Made by a program: the position numbers and the translations under genes. Below the pieces are notes generated by a model. That model was given only the letters and a program-made list of their open reading frames with translations, was not told the DNA's origin and ran no database searches. From the NCBI GenBank assembly GCA_051870875.1, contig JBJECG010000023.1, positions 1 through 10,377 on the forward strand: 10,377 nt of DNA, in the 5' to 3' direction. Shown piece after piece: positions 1 through 8,163 of this stretch (positions are counted from its first letter, which is position 1; each line of letters opens with the position of its first letter). This stretch comes from Aphodosoma sp051870875 (lineage in GTDB: Bacteria; Bacteroidota; Bacteroidia; Bacteroidales; Paludibacteraceae).

Positions 1-759
1 CTGACTTCCGAAACTTCTTACCGTCAGGCTCTTGTCGAGCATGCCCGTACAGCAACGCTTGTTCCTGACCTGGAACGTAGGATAGCCATCCAGCAGAACG
101 ACATTGCATACCTCACAGGCCATTTCCCCCGGCATGTCAATCGCGGCACTATGTCCGACTCCATTATTTTGCCCGATGAACCGGCAGTAGGCCTGCCGTC
201 CGATTTGTTGGAACGCCGCCCTGACATCCGCCGGGCTGAACAGCTTCTGATGGCCGCAAATGCCCGTGTGGGTGTGGCGTTTACCGATATGTTTCCGCGT
301 ATCACCATAAGGGGTGCCGCCGGTGTCGAAACGCTCGATATGCGTACCATATTCCGTTCGCCTTACGAACTCATAGCCGGCACGCTGCTGGCTCCGGTTT
401 TCAACTGGGGCAGGTTGCGGTACACCTGGAAAGCCGAGAAGGCAGCGTATGAGGCTGAGGTGCACAAATATTCAAAGGTGGTGCTCAATGCATTTCGTGA
501 GGCCGACAATGCAATGGAGAATTACGACAAGTTAAGGCAAGTGTGTCAGATGCGTGCGGCGCACGAGGCATCGGCCAGAAGTTATATGGAACTGGCGCAG
601 TTGCAGTACATCAATGGTGTAATCAATTATCTCGACGTGCTTGATGCCCAGCGCGCATACTTCGATGCCCAGATAGCCCTCTCGAATGCCCGGCGCGACA
701 GGATGCTTGCTGTCGTGGAACTTTATAAAGTCCTCGGCGGAGGTTGGAAACACAGCTGA
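1..759 (+). CDS. TolC/NodT-family outer-membrane efflux lipoprotein, C-terminal part (5' end outside window)
   Basis: This is the outer-membrane channel of a tripartite (RND-type) efflux pump; the family forms a trimeric beta-barrel plus periplasmic alpha-barrel that exports drugs or other small molecules. The frame is open from base 1 to the TGA at 757-759, giving 252 residues. The family is usually about 450-480 residues, so roughly the first 200 residues, including any lipoprotein signal, lie upstream. The hallmark inter-repeat motif LPSDLLERRPDI is at residues 65-76 of the fragment, followed by a helical segment (RRAEQLLMAANARVGVA) and the FPRITI strand. The second-repeat signature INYLDVLDAQR is at 208-218. 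Heptad-rich helices fill the rest. An internal ATG at 151 is not the start, because homology-like sequence continues upstream of it. The inner-membrane pump and adaptor genes would be expected upstream, outside the window. The substrate cannot be inferred. Confidence 0.93.
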   Translation: MTSETSYRQALVEHARTATLVPDLERRIAIQQNDIAYLTGHFPRHVNRGTMSDSIILPDEPAVGLPSDLLERRPDIRRAEQLLMAANARVGVAFTDMFPRITIRGAAGVETLDMRTIFRSPYELIAGTLLAPVFNWGRLRYTWKAEKAAYEAEVHKYSKVVLNAFREADNAMENYDKLRQVCQMRAAHEASARSYMELAQLQYINGVINYLDVLDAQRAYFDAQIALSNARRDRMLAVVELYKVLGGGWKHS

Positions 760-883
760 GAGGACTTCCCGTCTGCACGGTAAGCAATGCCCTGGATCCG
801 TCTGCCGGATTCATTTTGCCGCCGGAAATTTGCAGTTGCTGCCACTTGTGGTATAAACTGATTTCTTGAATCGCTTGTTTGGT

Positions 884-1778
884 ATGGAGCACAAATCTTT
901 TGTCGGATACATTTATGCGGCCTTGTCGTCATCCACATTCGGGCTTGCTCCGTTTTTCACCCTCTCATTGATTGGTCGTGGTATGTCATCATTTGAGGTG
1001 TTGGCATATCGTTGGGGGGGTGGCTTTCCTTTTTCTGCTGTTGCTCGGCTTGTTGGCGAAAGAGTCGTTTCGTGTCGGCAGGGAATGCTGGCTTGCGGTG
1101 CTCATCCTCTGTATGTTGCGGGCCGCCACCTCTTTCAGCCTGATAGTCGCATATCAGTGTATAGCGAGTGGGGTGGCTTCCACAATACACTTCATGTATC
1201 CGTTGGCTGTGTCGGTGGTGATGATGTTTGTTTTCGGCGAGAAAAAGTCGTCTGCCGTCTTGTTTGCCGTGGCCGTGGCGTTGGTCGGTACAGGATTGCT
1301 TTCTTCCGGTGAATTTGGCGGATCGGGAGAGAATATCGTTCTGGGAATTGTAGCTGCCTTAAGTTCGGTTTTCTTTTACGGAGGTTATATCATAGGGGTG
1401 CGTAAAAGCCGTGCGGTATCAATCCCGCCTGCTGTTCTGACTTGCTGCATCATGGGATTGGGAACGGTATTCTTTTGTGTAGGAGGATTGTGTACCTCTG
1501 GTATCCGTCTGGTTACCGACGGCACTGCATGGATGAATATCATAGGCCTGGCACTGCCGGCTACCGCTATATCCAATATTACGTTGGTCAAGGCCGTCAA
1601 ATATATCGGGCCTACCCTCACATCCGTATTCGGAGCTTTGGAGCCGTTGACTGCGGTAGCTGTCGGTTGTACGGTGTTTGACGAACGTTTTGCCGTAACA
1701 AGTGCCGTCGGCATGGTTCTTGTCTTTGTTGCAGTAGTGGTAGTTGTCTGTTATGGCAGCAAGTCAGCCTCTGCTTAG
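884..1778 (+). pseudogene. EamA/DMT-superfamily transporter, frameshifted at a G7 run
   Basis: This is a ten-helix inner-membrane transporter of the drug/metabolite transporter (EamA) type; the substrate is unknown. The frame starting at ATG 884 reads through residue 45 (ending EVLAYRWG), then goes out of frame at a run of seven G at 1014-1020 and stops at 1312. Reading on in the next frame from GTG at 1020 restores a hydrophobic sequence (VAFLFLLLLGLLAKES) that continues to TAG 1776-1778. Removing one G joins the halves into about 297 residues, the normal family length. Family-typical stretches are GVASTIHFMYPLAV at the end of the first EamA repeat and ALPATAIS...GPTLTSVFGALEPLTAV in the second. 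Both repeats are intact apart from the one-base shift, so the lesion is recent, switchable or artefactual. A TTG at 866 is an alternative start, but ATG 884 fits better because it begins just before the first helix. The gene lies 124 bases after the efflux channel and converges on the methyltransferase gene. Confidence 0.85.
1014..1020 (+). repeat. Seven-G homopolymer at the transporter frameshift
   Basis: A run of seven G lies after CGTT and before TGGC in the EamA gene. Six G would keep the two transporter halves in one frame (RWG followed by VAFLF). Seven gives RWGGGFPFS and an early stop at 1312. Poly-G runs of this size are prone to polymerase slippage and to sequencing or assembly error. 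Confidence 0.85.
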
Positions 1779-1799
1779 TGCCTGATACCTGCCGTCTTC

Positions 1800-2579
1800 T
1801 TACAGTTGTGTCACTGCCTGCCGTCTGCGGAACTCGGCGCAGGTGACGGCCGTGGCTGTCGCCACGTTGAGTGATTCTACTGTTGCCGCATCAGGCGGGT
1901 AGGATGGTATAAGCAGTTTGTGTGACACCAGTCTTTCGGTGTCTCCCGATATGCCGTTGCCTTCATTCCCCATTACTATTATGCCGAAAGTGCTGAGGTT
2001 GGCTTTATGGATGTTTTCACCGTCGAGAAATGTGCCGTAAACCGGCCATCCGTACGATGTGAAAACCGGCAGTATGTCCTGCAGGTCAGTATAATGTACG
2101 TTTACCCGTGCCAATGCTCCCATCGTTGACTGTATTACTTTGGGATTGTAGACATCGGCTGTATTTTGCGAGCATATTACATGTTTTATGCCGAACCAGT
2201 CGGCTATGCGTATGATGGTACCCAGATTGCCGGGATCCTGTACCGTGTCAAGTGCCAGCACAAGCTGTTTCTCCATCAGGATTTCTTTGGCATCAATCTT
2301 GTCTGCACTTCGTCTGAACGTTACGAATACCGGAGCCGGTGTCGAAAGGCGGCTGATCTTCTTTATCTCGTCGGCACTGTCCACCGCTATTCTCTCCTCC
2401 GCATCCGGATTGTGGACTTCGAGCCACTCCTTGGTGGCCACCACCGTCTGGGCTTTGAACCTGCTCATCATGTCCAAAACCAGCTTGGTGCCTTCTGCCG
2501 TGAAAAGTCCCTCTTTGTCCCTGCATTTTTTCGATGACAACGAGTTGATGTACTTTATTTTGTTCTTCGAAAGTGCCAT
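1800..2579 (-). CDS. SpoU/TrmH-family (SPOUT) RNA 2'-O-methyltransferase
   Basis: This enzyme is predicted to transfer a methyl group from S-adenosylmethionine to a ribose 2'-OH in rRNA or tRNA in the cytoplasm; the target nucleotide cannot be assigned. With the start at 2579 it is 259 residues. The N-terminal part (KIKYINSL..., FTAEGTKLVLD) matches the L30e-like substrate-binding domain of RlmB/TsnR-type enzymes. All three SPOUT knot motifs are present: motif 1 DTVQDPGNLGTIIR (about 111-124), motif 2 IVMGNEGNGIS (201-211) and motif 3 IPSYPPDA...ESLNVATA (224-243), with a ten-residue stretch between IPS and ESLN. The frame stays open upstream to 2681 and would add 34 residues, but that extension has no domain sequence and is bounded by the divergent promoter region, so MALSKN at 2579 is preferred. 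The gene converges on the transporter (21 bases between stops) and diverges from the tamL-like gene. Confidence 0.92.
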   Translation of the reverse strand: MALSKNKIKYINSLSSKKCRDKEGLFTAEGTKLVLDMMSRFKAQTVVATKEWLEVHNPDAEERIAVDSADEIKKISRLSTPAPVFVTFRRSADKIDAKEILMEKQLVLALDTVQDPGNLGTIIRIADWFGIKHVICSQNTADVYNPKVIQSTMGALARVNVHYTDLQDILPVFTSYGWPVYGTFLDGENIHKANLSTFGIIVMGNEGNGISGDTERLVSHKLLIPSYPPDAATVESLNVATATAVTCAEFRRRQAVTQL

Positions 2580-2681
2580 GTATGTTTTGTCTTCGGTATC
2601 TGACGTTGAAATCAGCTGGTTGCGGTTTGCCATCCAATTATTTTGTGTCGCGAAGATAGTCAAATTTTCGTGGAAATTCAC

Positions 2682-2689
2682 TATATTTG
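2682..2689 (+). promoter_or_regulatory. Putative Bacteroidota -7 promoter box (TATATTTG) for the tamL-like gene
   Basis: TATATTTG matches the TAnnTTTG -7 consensus of the Bacteroidota primary sigma factor exactly. Transcription would begin around 2695-2697, leaving a leader of about 33 bases before ATG 2729. No convincing -33 TTTG is seen about 20 bases upstream; the nearest TTTG (2642-2645) is too far away. The site lies in the divergent gap between the methyltransferase and tamL. Confidence 0.5.
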
Positions 2690-2728
2690 CATCAAATTAT
2701 TTGGCTGGTTTATCGTGTCTTGTCGTAT

Positions 2729-5005
2729 ATGGCTTTGAAGCGTAGGATATACTGTTTGTCGCTGCTGTCGGCGTTACTGTTAAGTAGCTGCGATACCTTG
2801 AAATATGTGCCTGAGGATAAGATGCTTCTGAAGAAAACACAGATAAAGTCCGATATTCCTGAAGCTACGCCTGATGAGTTGGGCGGCTATCTGCACCAGA
2901 CTCCCAACAACTATTTTCTTGGCTTCTGGCGTATGCAGCTCGATTTCTACAATGCTTCCGGCGAAGATTCCACCAAATGGGGCAACCGATGGCTGCGCCG
3001 TATAGGCGAACCTCCAGTCATATATGACTCTCTGAAAACCGAATACAGCCGTCAGGAGCTTGAAAAGGTGCTGTTCAACAAAGGGTATATGGATGCCGAG
3101 GTCTCATTTTCTGAGAAGGTGAAAAAAAGGCAGGTCAAAGTGACGTACAACGTGGTGGGGCATGAACCGTACCGCTTGCGCAATTATACCGTCTCGTTGC
3201 CCGATTCCATGGCTATGGCCATTGTGGGGAAAGGCGATTCTGCTTCACACCTCGTATCCGGAATGTTGTTTGAAACCGATGCGCTCAATGCCGAACGTGC
3301 CAGGATAACACGCTTGTTGCGTAACCGCGGATACTATAATTTCCGTAAGGAACTGCTGTTTTTCTCGGTCGACAGTGCGTTGGGAACACATCAGATCGAT
3401 GCCCGCTTGTCGGTGCAGCCGCGCTATATGAACGACTCTGCATTATCTATCATATTCGGTAGGAAAAAGGTTGAACGGGTAACTGTATTGGCTGTAAAGG
3501 ATGTTGATTTGACACGTGACATGGAAACGTTGTCATTCGATACAGTTTATCGCGATGGCATCAGGGTAGTGACTTCTCCCGAAAGCAGAACGTTCGCTCC
3601 AAGTGCTTTGGTGGCCAAAACCTACATCACTCCAGGCGGTTGGTACAACGAGCGTCGCGTAGACCGCACATATTCGCAACTCGGGGCTTTGAGTGCCGTA
3701 AAATATGTCAATGTCTCTTTCAGCGAAAACGACAACGGAATGCTCGATGCTACTGTAATCGTCACTCAGGACAAGCCGCACACTCTTTCGGCGGAAATAG
3801 AGGGTACATATTCCGACGGAGATTTTGGGGTAGGTCTTGGTTTGGGGTACAGAAACAACAATATATTCCGCGGTGCCGAAATACTCAATGTCAATGTCAG
3901 CGGCGGGTATGAGACGATGGGAGCCCTTACAGCCGACAAATCCGCCTGGAATGTCGGCGGCGGGGCTTCGCTCATGTTTCCCCAATTGCTTATACCGTCC
4001 AAACGGGAATTCCGGAAAAAATACATAGGAAATACTGAAGTCTCCGCTTCTGTCAATTTTCAGCAACGCCCCGAGTACAACCGTACCATTGCCAATGCCG
4101 GCATAAAATATTCGTGGAACTACCGTCGGCTGAACTTTAACTACAACCTCTTGGATATAAGTTATATCTACCTGCCCCGTATGTCCGATGAATTCAAGGA
4201 CAAGTACATGCGCCCAACTTCGAGCATAAGGTTTTCTTATGAAGACCACTTTATCATGCGTATGGGTTTCGGCCTGAATTATACAAACCGCAGGATGAAC
4301 TCGTTGCAGGCAAACTATTTCACATTCCGCACCAATATCCGCACTGCGGGCAACCTGCTTTACGGCATAAGCAACCTTGCCCGTCAGGAGAAAAACGATG
4401 AAGGGCAGTACGAAGTGTTCAACATACCTTATTCCCAGTATGTCAAGGCTGATATCGACTATGCTTATAATATGAGGTTGTTCGAAACACTGCGCCTGGT
4501 GTTCCATGCCGGTCTGGGAGTCGGTTATCCGTATGGCAACGCCACTATCCTGCCTTTTGAGGAACGATATTTTACAGGAGGGGCAAACTCCATGCGCGGT
4601 TGGGCGGCACGGACACTTGGCCCGGGTAATTTCTACAACAGCTCCGGATCTATTGACTTCATGAAACAGTCTGGCGATATAAAGCTGGATCTGAACATCG
4701 AAGCACGCTTCAAGATATTCTGGAAACTCTGCGGAGCGGTATTCATTGATGCCGGAAATATCTGGACTGTCAAGGATTATCCTGAGCAACCTACAGGATT
4801 TTTCCGGTTTGACACTTTTTACAAGCAGATAGGATTGAATTATGGCGCAGGCCTGCGCCTTGATTTTGATTTCTTCGTCATCCGTGTCGATATGGGCATC
4901 AAGTTATACAATCCCGGTTATCCTGTCGAAGCCGAACGGTGGCGTACAAGCATAACATGGCGAGATGATGTGGCTTTCCACTTCTCTGTCGGTTATCCGT
5001 TCTGA
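2729..5005 (+). CDS. tamL: TamL-type lipidated Omp85 (BamA/TamA-family) outer-membrane assembly protein
   Basis: This is an outer-membrane insertase of the Omp85 family, 758 residues. The start at ATG 2729 puts a basic stretch (MALKRR), a hydrophobic core and a lipobox LSSC ending at Cys21 in the right place for a lipoprotein; an upstream TTG at 2687 overlaps the promoter box and is rejected. A lipidated TamA-like protein is the Bacteroidota/Chlorobi variant known as TamL, which works with TamB in outer-membrane biogenesis. POTRA-like units can be seen at roughly 105-145 (LEKVLFNKGYMDAEV), 148-232 (ITRLLRNRGYYNF) and 246-347 (VDRTYSQLGALSAVKYVNV). The beta-barrel runs from about 350 to the end and includes GLGYRNNNIFRGAEI (371-385). 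The L6-loop motif appears as MRGW (622-625) in place of the usual VRGF/Y, within GGANSMRGWAA. The chain ends in Phe after an aromatic-rich strand (HFSVGYPF), as expected of a barrel. No tamB follows in the window. A general BamA-family assignment is near certain; TamL specifically is very likely. Confidence 0.9.
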   Translation: MALKRRIYCLSLLSALLLSSCDTLKYVPEDKMLLKKTQIKSDIPEATPDELGGYLHQTPNNYFLGFWRMQLDFYNASGEDSTKWGNRWLRRIGEPPVIYDSLKTEYSRQELEKVLFNKGYMDAEVSFSEKVKKRQVKVTYNVVGHEPYRLRNYTVSLPDSMAMAIVGKGDSASHLVSGMLFETDALNAERARITRLLRNRGYYNFRKELLFFSVDSALGTHQIDARLSVQPRYMNDSALSIIFGRKKVERVTVLAVKDVDLTRDMETLSFDTVYRDGIRVVTSPESRTFAPSALVAKTYITPGGWYNERRVDRTYSQLGALSAVKYVNVSFSENDNGMLDATVIVTQDKPHTLSAEIEGTYSDGDFGVGLGLGYRNNNIFRGAEILNVNVSGGYETMGALTADKSAWNVGGGASLMFPQLLIPSKREFRKKYIGNTEVSASVNFQQRPEYNRTIANAGIKYSWNYRRLNFNYNLLDISYIYLPRMSDEFKDKYMRPTSSIRFSYEDHFIMRMGFGLNYTNRRMNSLQANYFTFRTNIRTAGNLLYGISNLARQEKNDEGQYEVFNIPYSQYVKADIDYAYNMRLFETLRLVFHAGLGVGYPYGNATILPFEERYFTGGANSMRGWAARTLGPGNFYNSSGSIDFMKQSGDIKLDLNIEARFKIFWKLCGAVFIDAGNIWTVKDYPEQPTGFFRFDTFYKQIGLNYGAGLRLDFDFFVIRVDMGIKLYNPGYPVEAERWRTSITWRDDVAFHFSVGYPF

Positions 5006-5065
5006 AATACAATGCTGAAATTACAATGATTAATCAACAATAACTTAACTTCTGTTTTATTTGTC

Positions 5066-6784
5066 ATGAGAAAAAAAATCTCCTTAGCCATTCTTGCCGT
5101 CGTTGCAGCCATAGGGGTTGCTGACGCTTGCACCAATTTTCTGGTCGGTAAAGATGCTTCTGCCGACGGCTCTGTTTTTGTAACCTATTCCGCCGATTCG
5201 TATTGGCTTTTCGGCGCGCTGTACCATTATCCGGCTGCCGTTTATCCTGCCGGCACCAAACTGGCCGTCAACGAATGGGATACCGGAAAATACCTTGGGG
5301 AAATTGAGCAGGCTACGCAAACTTACAACGTTATAGGCAACATGAATGAGCATCAGCTCACCATTGGCGAAACCACATTTACCGGACGGGAAGAACTCAT
5401 CGATACCACCGGTATCATCGACTATGGCAGCCTTATATATATCACGCTGCAACGTGCCAGGACCGCCCGCGAGGCCATTGTCACAATGGTCGGGCTGGTT
5501 GAGAAATACGGCTATTACAGTTCTGGGGAATCTTTCTCCATTGCCGATCCAAATGAGATTTGGATTATGGAATTGATAGGTAAGGGTCCGGGTGTGAAAG
5601 GTGCCGTTTGGGTGGCGCGCCGTATTCCTGACGATTGCGTTTCTGCTCATGCCAATCAGGCTCGTATCACTACATTCCCACTCGAATCACGTAAGGACAG
5701 GACAACTGTTTCAAGCAAGAACCTGAAGAAAATATACAACCCCGAAGTGACTACCGTCTATGCTCACGATGTCATTTCCTTTGCACGTGCCAAAGGCTAC
5801 TATACCGGTACCGATGCCGAATTCAGTTTCAGCGATGTCTACAATCCTCTCGATTTCGGCGGCGTCCGTTTCTGTGAAGCACGTGTATGGTCCTTCTTCC
5901 GCGATTGCGACCCAGCCATGGATCGGTATCTCCCTTATATCGAATGCAAGACCAAAGAACGTATGCCACTTTGGATCAAACCGGTAAGAAAAGTTTCGGT
6001 CAAAGACCTCATGAAAGCCATGCGCAACCACTATGAAGGCACTCCGCTTGATATGACCAAAGGCATGGGAGCCGGTCCTTACAATTCGGTCTACCGTATG
6101 ACTCCGCTTACATACAAGTACGACGGCAAGGAATACTATCACGAACGTCCTGTAGGTACACAGCAGACCGGTTTCACTTTTGTGGCTCAGATGCGTGGTC
6201 ACATGCCTGATGCCATTGGCGGCGTACTTTGGTTTGGGGTCGACGATGCCACTTGCAATGTATATGTCCCAATGTATGCATCTATGACAGAGGTGCCGAA
6301 ATCGTTCAGTGACCGAACCGCTTCTCTTGTCAGGTTCAGCTGGGCTTCCGCTTTCTGGGTCAACAATTGGGTGGCTCAGATGGTCTATAACCGCTATTCC
6401 GAACTTATGCCTGTTGTAGAGCAACGTCAGAACAGCCTCGAACGGTCTTTCTTTCTGGCTTTGAAGGAGAATGACGAGAAGGCCCTCGCCATTCAACGGG
6501 AAAATCCCGAAAAACTGATACCGTTCCTTACCAAGTTCTCGTTGCTTCAGGCCGAACGTGCCCATCGGGAATGGACTGAACTTGGCCAGTACCTTATGGT
6601 AAAATATCTTGACGGTACAGTTAAAGGCGAAAAGAACGGCCGTTTTGAAGAGAATGACAGACACATCCCGCAGTCGGTAAAACGCCCTGGATACTCTCGG
6701 GAATATATCGGACGCGAGCTGGTGAATCCTGATCCCGAACGTTTCAGAGTACTGACCAAGGAGGAGATGGACAACCGTAAGTAA
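5066..6784 (+). CDS. Exported C69-family dipeptidase (PepD-like Ntn hydrolase)
   Basis: This is a 572-residue peptidase of family C69, whose members cleave dipeptides using an N-terminal cysteine nucleophile. A signal peptide (MRKKISLAILAVVAAIGVADA) is directly followed by Cys22, which begins the family motif CTNFLVGKDASADGS. Cleavage after A-D-A would therefore both export the protein and expose the catalytic Cys; this is an inference from the sequence. Other family motifs are GNMNEHQLTIGETTF (91-105), SFSIADPNEIWIME (156-169) and RIPDDCVSAHANQARI (186-201). The family's usual NED after the nucleophile segment is replaced by YSADS, as I recall from Bacteroidales members. The length suits the longer Bacteroidales forms. 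The gene starts 60 bases after the tamL-like gene and is followed after 11 bases by the T9SS cargo gene, so co-transcription with the latter is likely. An A8 run directly follows the start codon region (5071-5078) but does not disturb the frame. Confidence 0.94.
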   Translation: MRKKISLAILAVVAAIGVADACTNFLVGKDASADGSVFVTYSADSYWLFGALYHYPAAVYPAGTKLAVNEWDTGKYLGEIEQATQTYNVIGNMNEHQLTIGETTFTGREELIDTTGIIDYGSLIYITLQRARTAREAIVTMVGLVEKYGYYSSGESFSIADPNEIWIMELIGKGPGVKGAVWVARRIPDDCVSAHANQARITTFPLESRKDRTTVSSKNLKKIYNPEVTTVYAHDVISFARAKGYYTGTDAEFSFSDVYNPLDFGGVRFCEARVWSFFRDCDPAMDRYLPYIECKTKERMPLWIKPVRKVSVKDLMKAMRNHYEGTPLDMTKGMGAGPYNSVYRMTPLTYKYDGKEYYHERPVGTQQTGFTFVAQMRGHMPDAIGGVLWFGVDDATCNVYVPMYASMTEVPKSFSDRTASLVRFSWASAFWVNNWVAQMVYNRYSELMPVVEQRQNSLERSFFLALKENDEKALAIQRENPEKLIPFLTKFSLLQAERAHREWTELGQYLMVKYLDGTVKGEKNGRFEENDRHIPQSVKRPGYSREYIGRELVNPDPERFRVLTKEEMDNRK

Positions 6785-6795
6785 GAATCTTTCCG

Positions 6796-8118
6796 ATGTC
6801 ATATAAGACATTCTGTATCACATCTATGCTGTTTCTCTCAATCTCTTTGCAAGCCTTATCTGACGATTGGCTTGTAAAGAGGTTTGTAGCCTTTGACGGC
6901 ACGCAGTGGCAAAGTGTGGAGTTGTCTTATGATACAGGCGGAAGGATTTATATGGTGCAGATATTGAATTCTTGCGATAAAGAACAATGGCGGAAAGATT
7001 GTACAAGCCTGTTCGTTTACGATGACCATTCACAGCTCGTCAGACGGGTGGACTATAAATTCAGCGGAACTGCCGACTCGTCTGTCGTGTGGAGCAGCGA
7101 AATCAGCTGTACCGGTGACGGCACCGTCTCTGTGTCGCAGTCATACGACGTTCAGTCTGCTGTTTCATGTAAACTCATGGAGAATGTTCAGGCCGGAGGA
7201 AACCGCTCTTGTTCTTCCGTTTGGACTTTTGCCGATGGCAGGACTGCGCATTCCGGAGTGACGTGCCATTGTAGCGGCGATGAGTTGGATTATGTCGATT
7301 ACAGCTTTGTCGGTGCATCAGACTGTAAGTTGCATTATCGCTGTAGTTTTGTCTGGAAATCACCTGTGGAGCATCATGCCGTATGGCAGGTGCTTGTTGA
7401 CGGCTGTTGGACAGACTCTTTATGCTCGAAATCATTTTATGATGCGCAGGGGCTCCTGTCGGCCTGCATTCAGTACCGCTTTGACGGTACGGCATTGCTT
7501 CCGCAGACAAAGGTCATGTACCGGTATGATGACAGTGGTGACATGCTGTCATCGGTTGTGTCGGTGTGGCAAGGCGAATTCTGGCAGCATGTCAGGCGTG
7601 AGGAGTACAGGTATTCCGGTTTGGCGGAACTGGCAGGCATGACATTCCATAACTACCGTTACTGCAATTGGCTCGATGCCGGATACCTTGCTTTGGACTA
7701 CAACGAAGATGGGATGTTGGACAGAGTGGCATCCGATAATGGTTTCTGGAGTGAAGGCAAAGGCATGCCGGTGCACCGCATACGGTTGCCTGGAAATTTG
7801 AAATCCCGTACAATCCTGGCCTCTGAGGCGGATTTTTTCTATATTGAGAAACAGTCCGATGCAACCGGAGTACCGGAATCGGATGTGGAGAATCCTTCTG
7901 TTTTCCCGAATCCGTCTTCCACCGGACTGTTCCATGTAGAAGGGGTGCCTGACACCATGTGCCGGTATGATGCCTATGATTCTTGCGGCATGCTGCTTAT
8001 GTCCGGTACCCTGTTTCAGGGTACTGCCGATATGGGTTGCTTGCCGGACGGTGTGTATGTCGTCCGTCTGAAATATGGAAACCGGACCGCTGTCCGCAAA
8101 CTGATTATAGCCCGTTGA
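6796..8118 (+). CDS. Secreted Cys-rich protein with T9SS type A C-terminal sorting domain, function unknown
   Basis: I do not recognise the body of this 440-residue protein. An N-terminal signal peptide is clear (hydrophobic stretch at about 7-20, likely cut near residue 22). The last 80 residues form a T9SS type A sorting domain: VFPNPSSTGLFHVEG (369-383), a middle strand with CGMLLMSGTL, and the final DGVYVVRLKYG...VRKLIIAR (418-440). This predicts passage through the type IX secretion system and attachment to, or release from, the cell surface. The mature part has 16 cysteines, for example at 60, 69, 105, 125, 157, 159, 204, 210 and 224, so disulfides are likely. It also shows degenerate repeats with YDxxG-like units at 45, 75, 215, 244 and 302; several are spaced close to 29-30 residues or twice that, somewhat like YD/Rhs-type beta repeats. 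No catalytic motif is visible. It starts 11 bases after the C69 gene, suggesting one transcript. Confidence 0.85.
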   Translation: MSYKTFCITSMLFLSISLQALSDDWLVKRFVAFDGTQWQSVELSYDTGGRIYMVQILNSCDKEQWRKDCTSLFVYDDHSQLVRRVDYKFSGTADSSVVWSSEISCTGDGTVSVSQSYDVQSAVSCKLMENVQAGGNRSCSSVWTFADGRTAHSGVTCHCSGDELDYVDYSFVGASDCKLHYRCSFVWKSPVEHHAVWQVLVDGCWTDSLCSKSFYDAQGLLSACIQYRFDGTALLPQTKVMYRYDDSGDMLSSVVSVWQGEFWQHVRREEYRYSGLAELAGMTFHNYRYCNWLDAGYLALDYNEDGMLDRVASDNGFWSEGKGMPVHRIRLPGNLKSRTILASEADFFYIEKQSDATGVPESDVENPSVFPNPSSTGLFHVEGVPDTMCRYDAYDSCGMLLMSGTLFQGTADMGCLPDGVYVVRLKYGNRTAVRKLIIAR

Positions 8119-8163
8119 TACACAAGTTATTTTGAATAATTACCTAATCAAATACAATTAATT

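Noticed and set aside
796..810. Small hairpin ATCCG-TCTGC-CGGAT after the efflux channel gene
   Set aside because: The stem is only 5 bp and is followed by TCATTTTG rather than a proper T-run, so it is too weak to call a terminator.
1019..1312. Out-of-frame continuation of the transporter's first frame as a real short protein
   Set aside because: After the G run the frame gives non-family, non-hydrophobic sequence, while the neighbouring frame carries the EamA sequence; it is a frameshift product only.
2188..2745. 185-residue + strand frame overlapping the methyltransferase and the tamL start
   Set aside because: It is antisense to the SPOUT motifs and runs through the tamL promoter and start in another frame; the hydrophobic look comes from the reverse complement of the coding sequence.
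3533..4789. Long 418-residue open frame antisense to the tamL-like gene
   Set aside because: It lies wholly within the Omp85 coding sequence on the other strand, shows no family motif or signal, and is explained by the codon pattern of the real gene.
5055..5063. TTTTATTTG as a promoter box before the C69 gene
   Set aside because: It ends three bases before the start codon, which leaves no room for a leader, and it does not match TAnnTTTG in register.
5711..6811. 366-residue open frame antisense to the C69 gene
   Set aside because: It has no recognisable domain and sits opposite conserved C69 sequence; it is a shadow of the real gene.
8127..8134. TTATTTTG as a -7 promoter box before the M3 gene
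   Set aside because: It differs from TAnnTTTG at the key second position and has no -33 TTTG at a suitable distance; co-transcription from upstream is equally likely.
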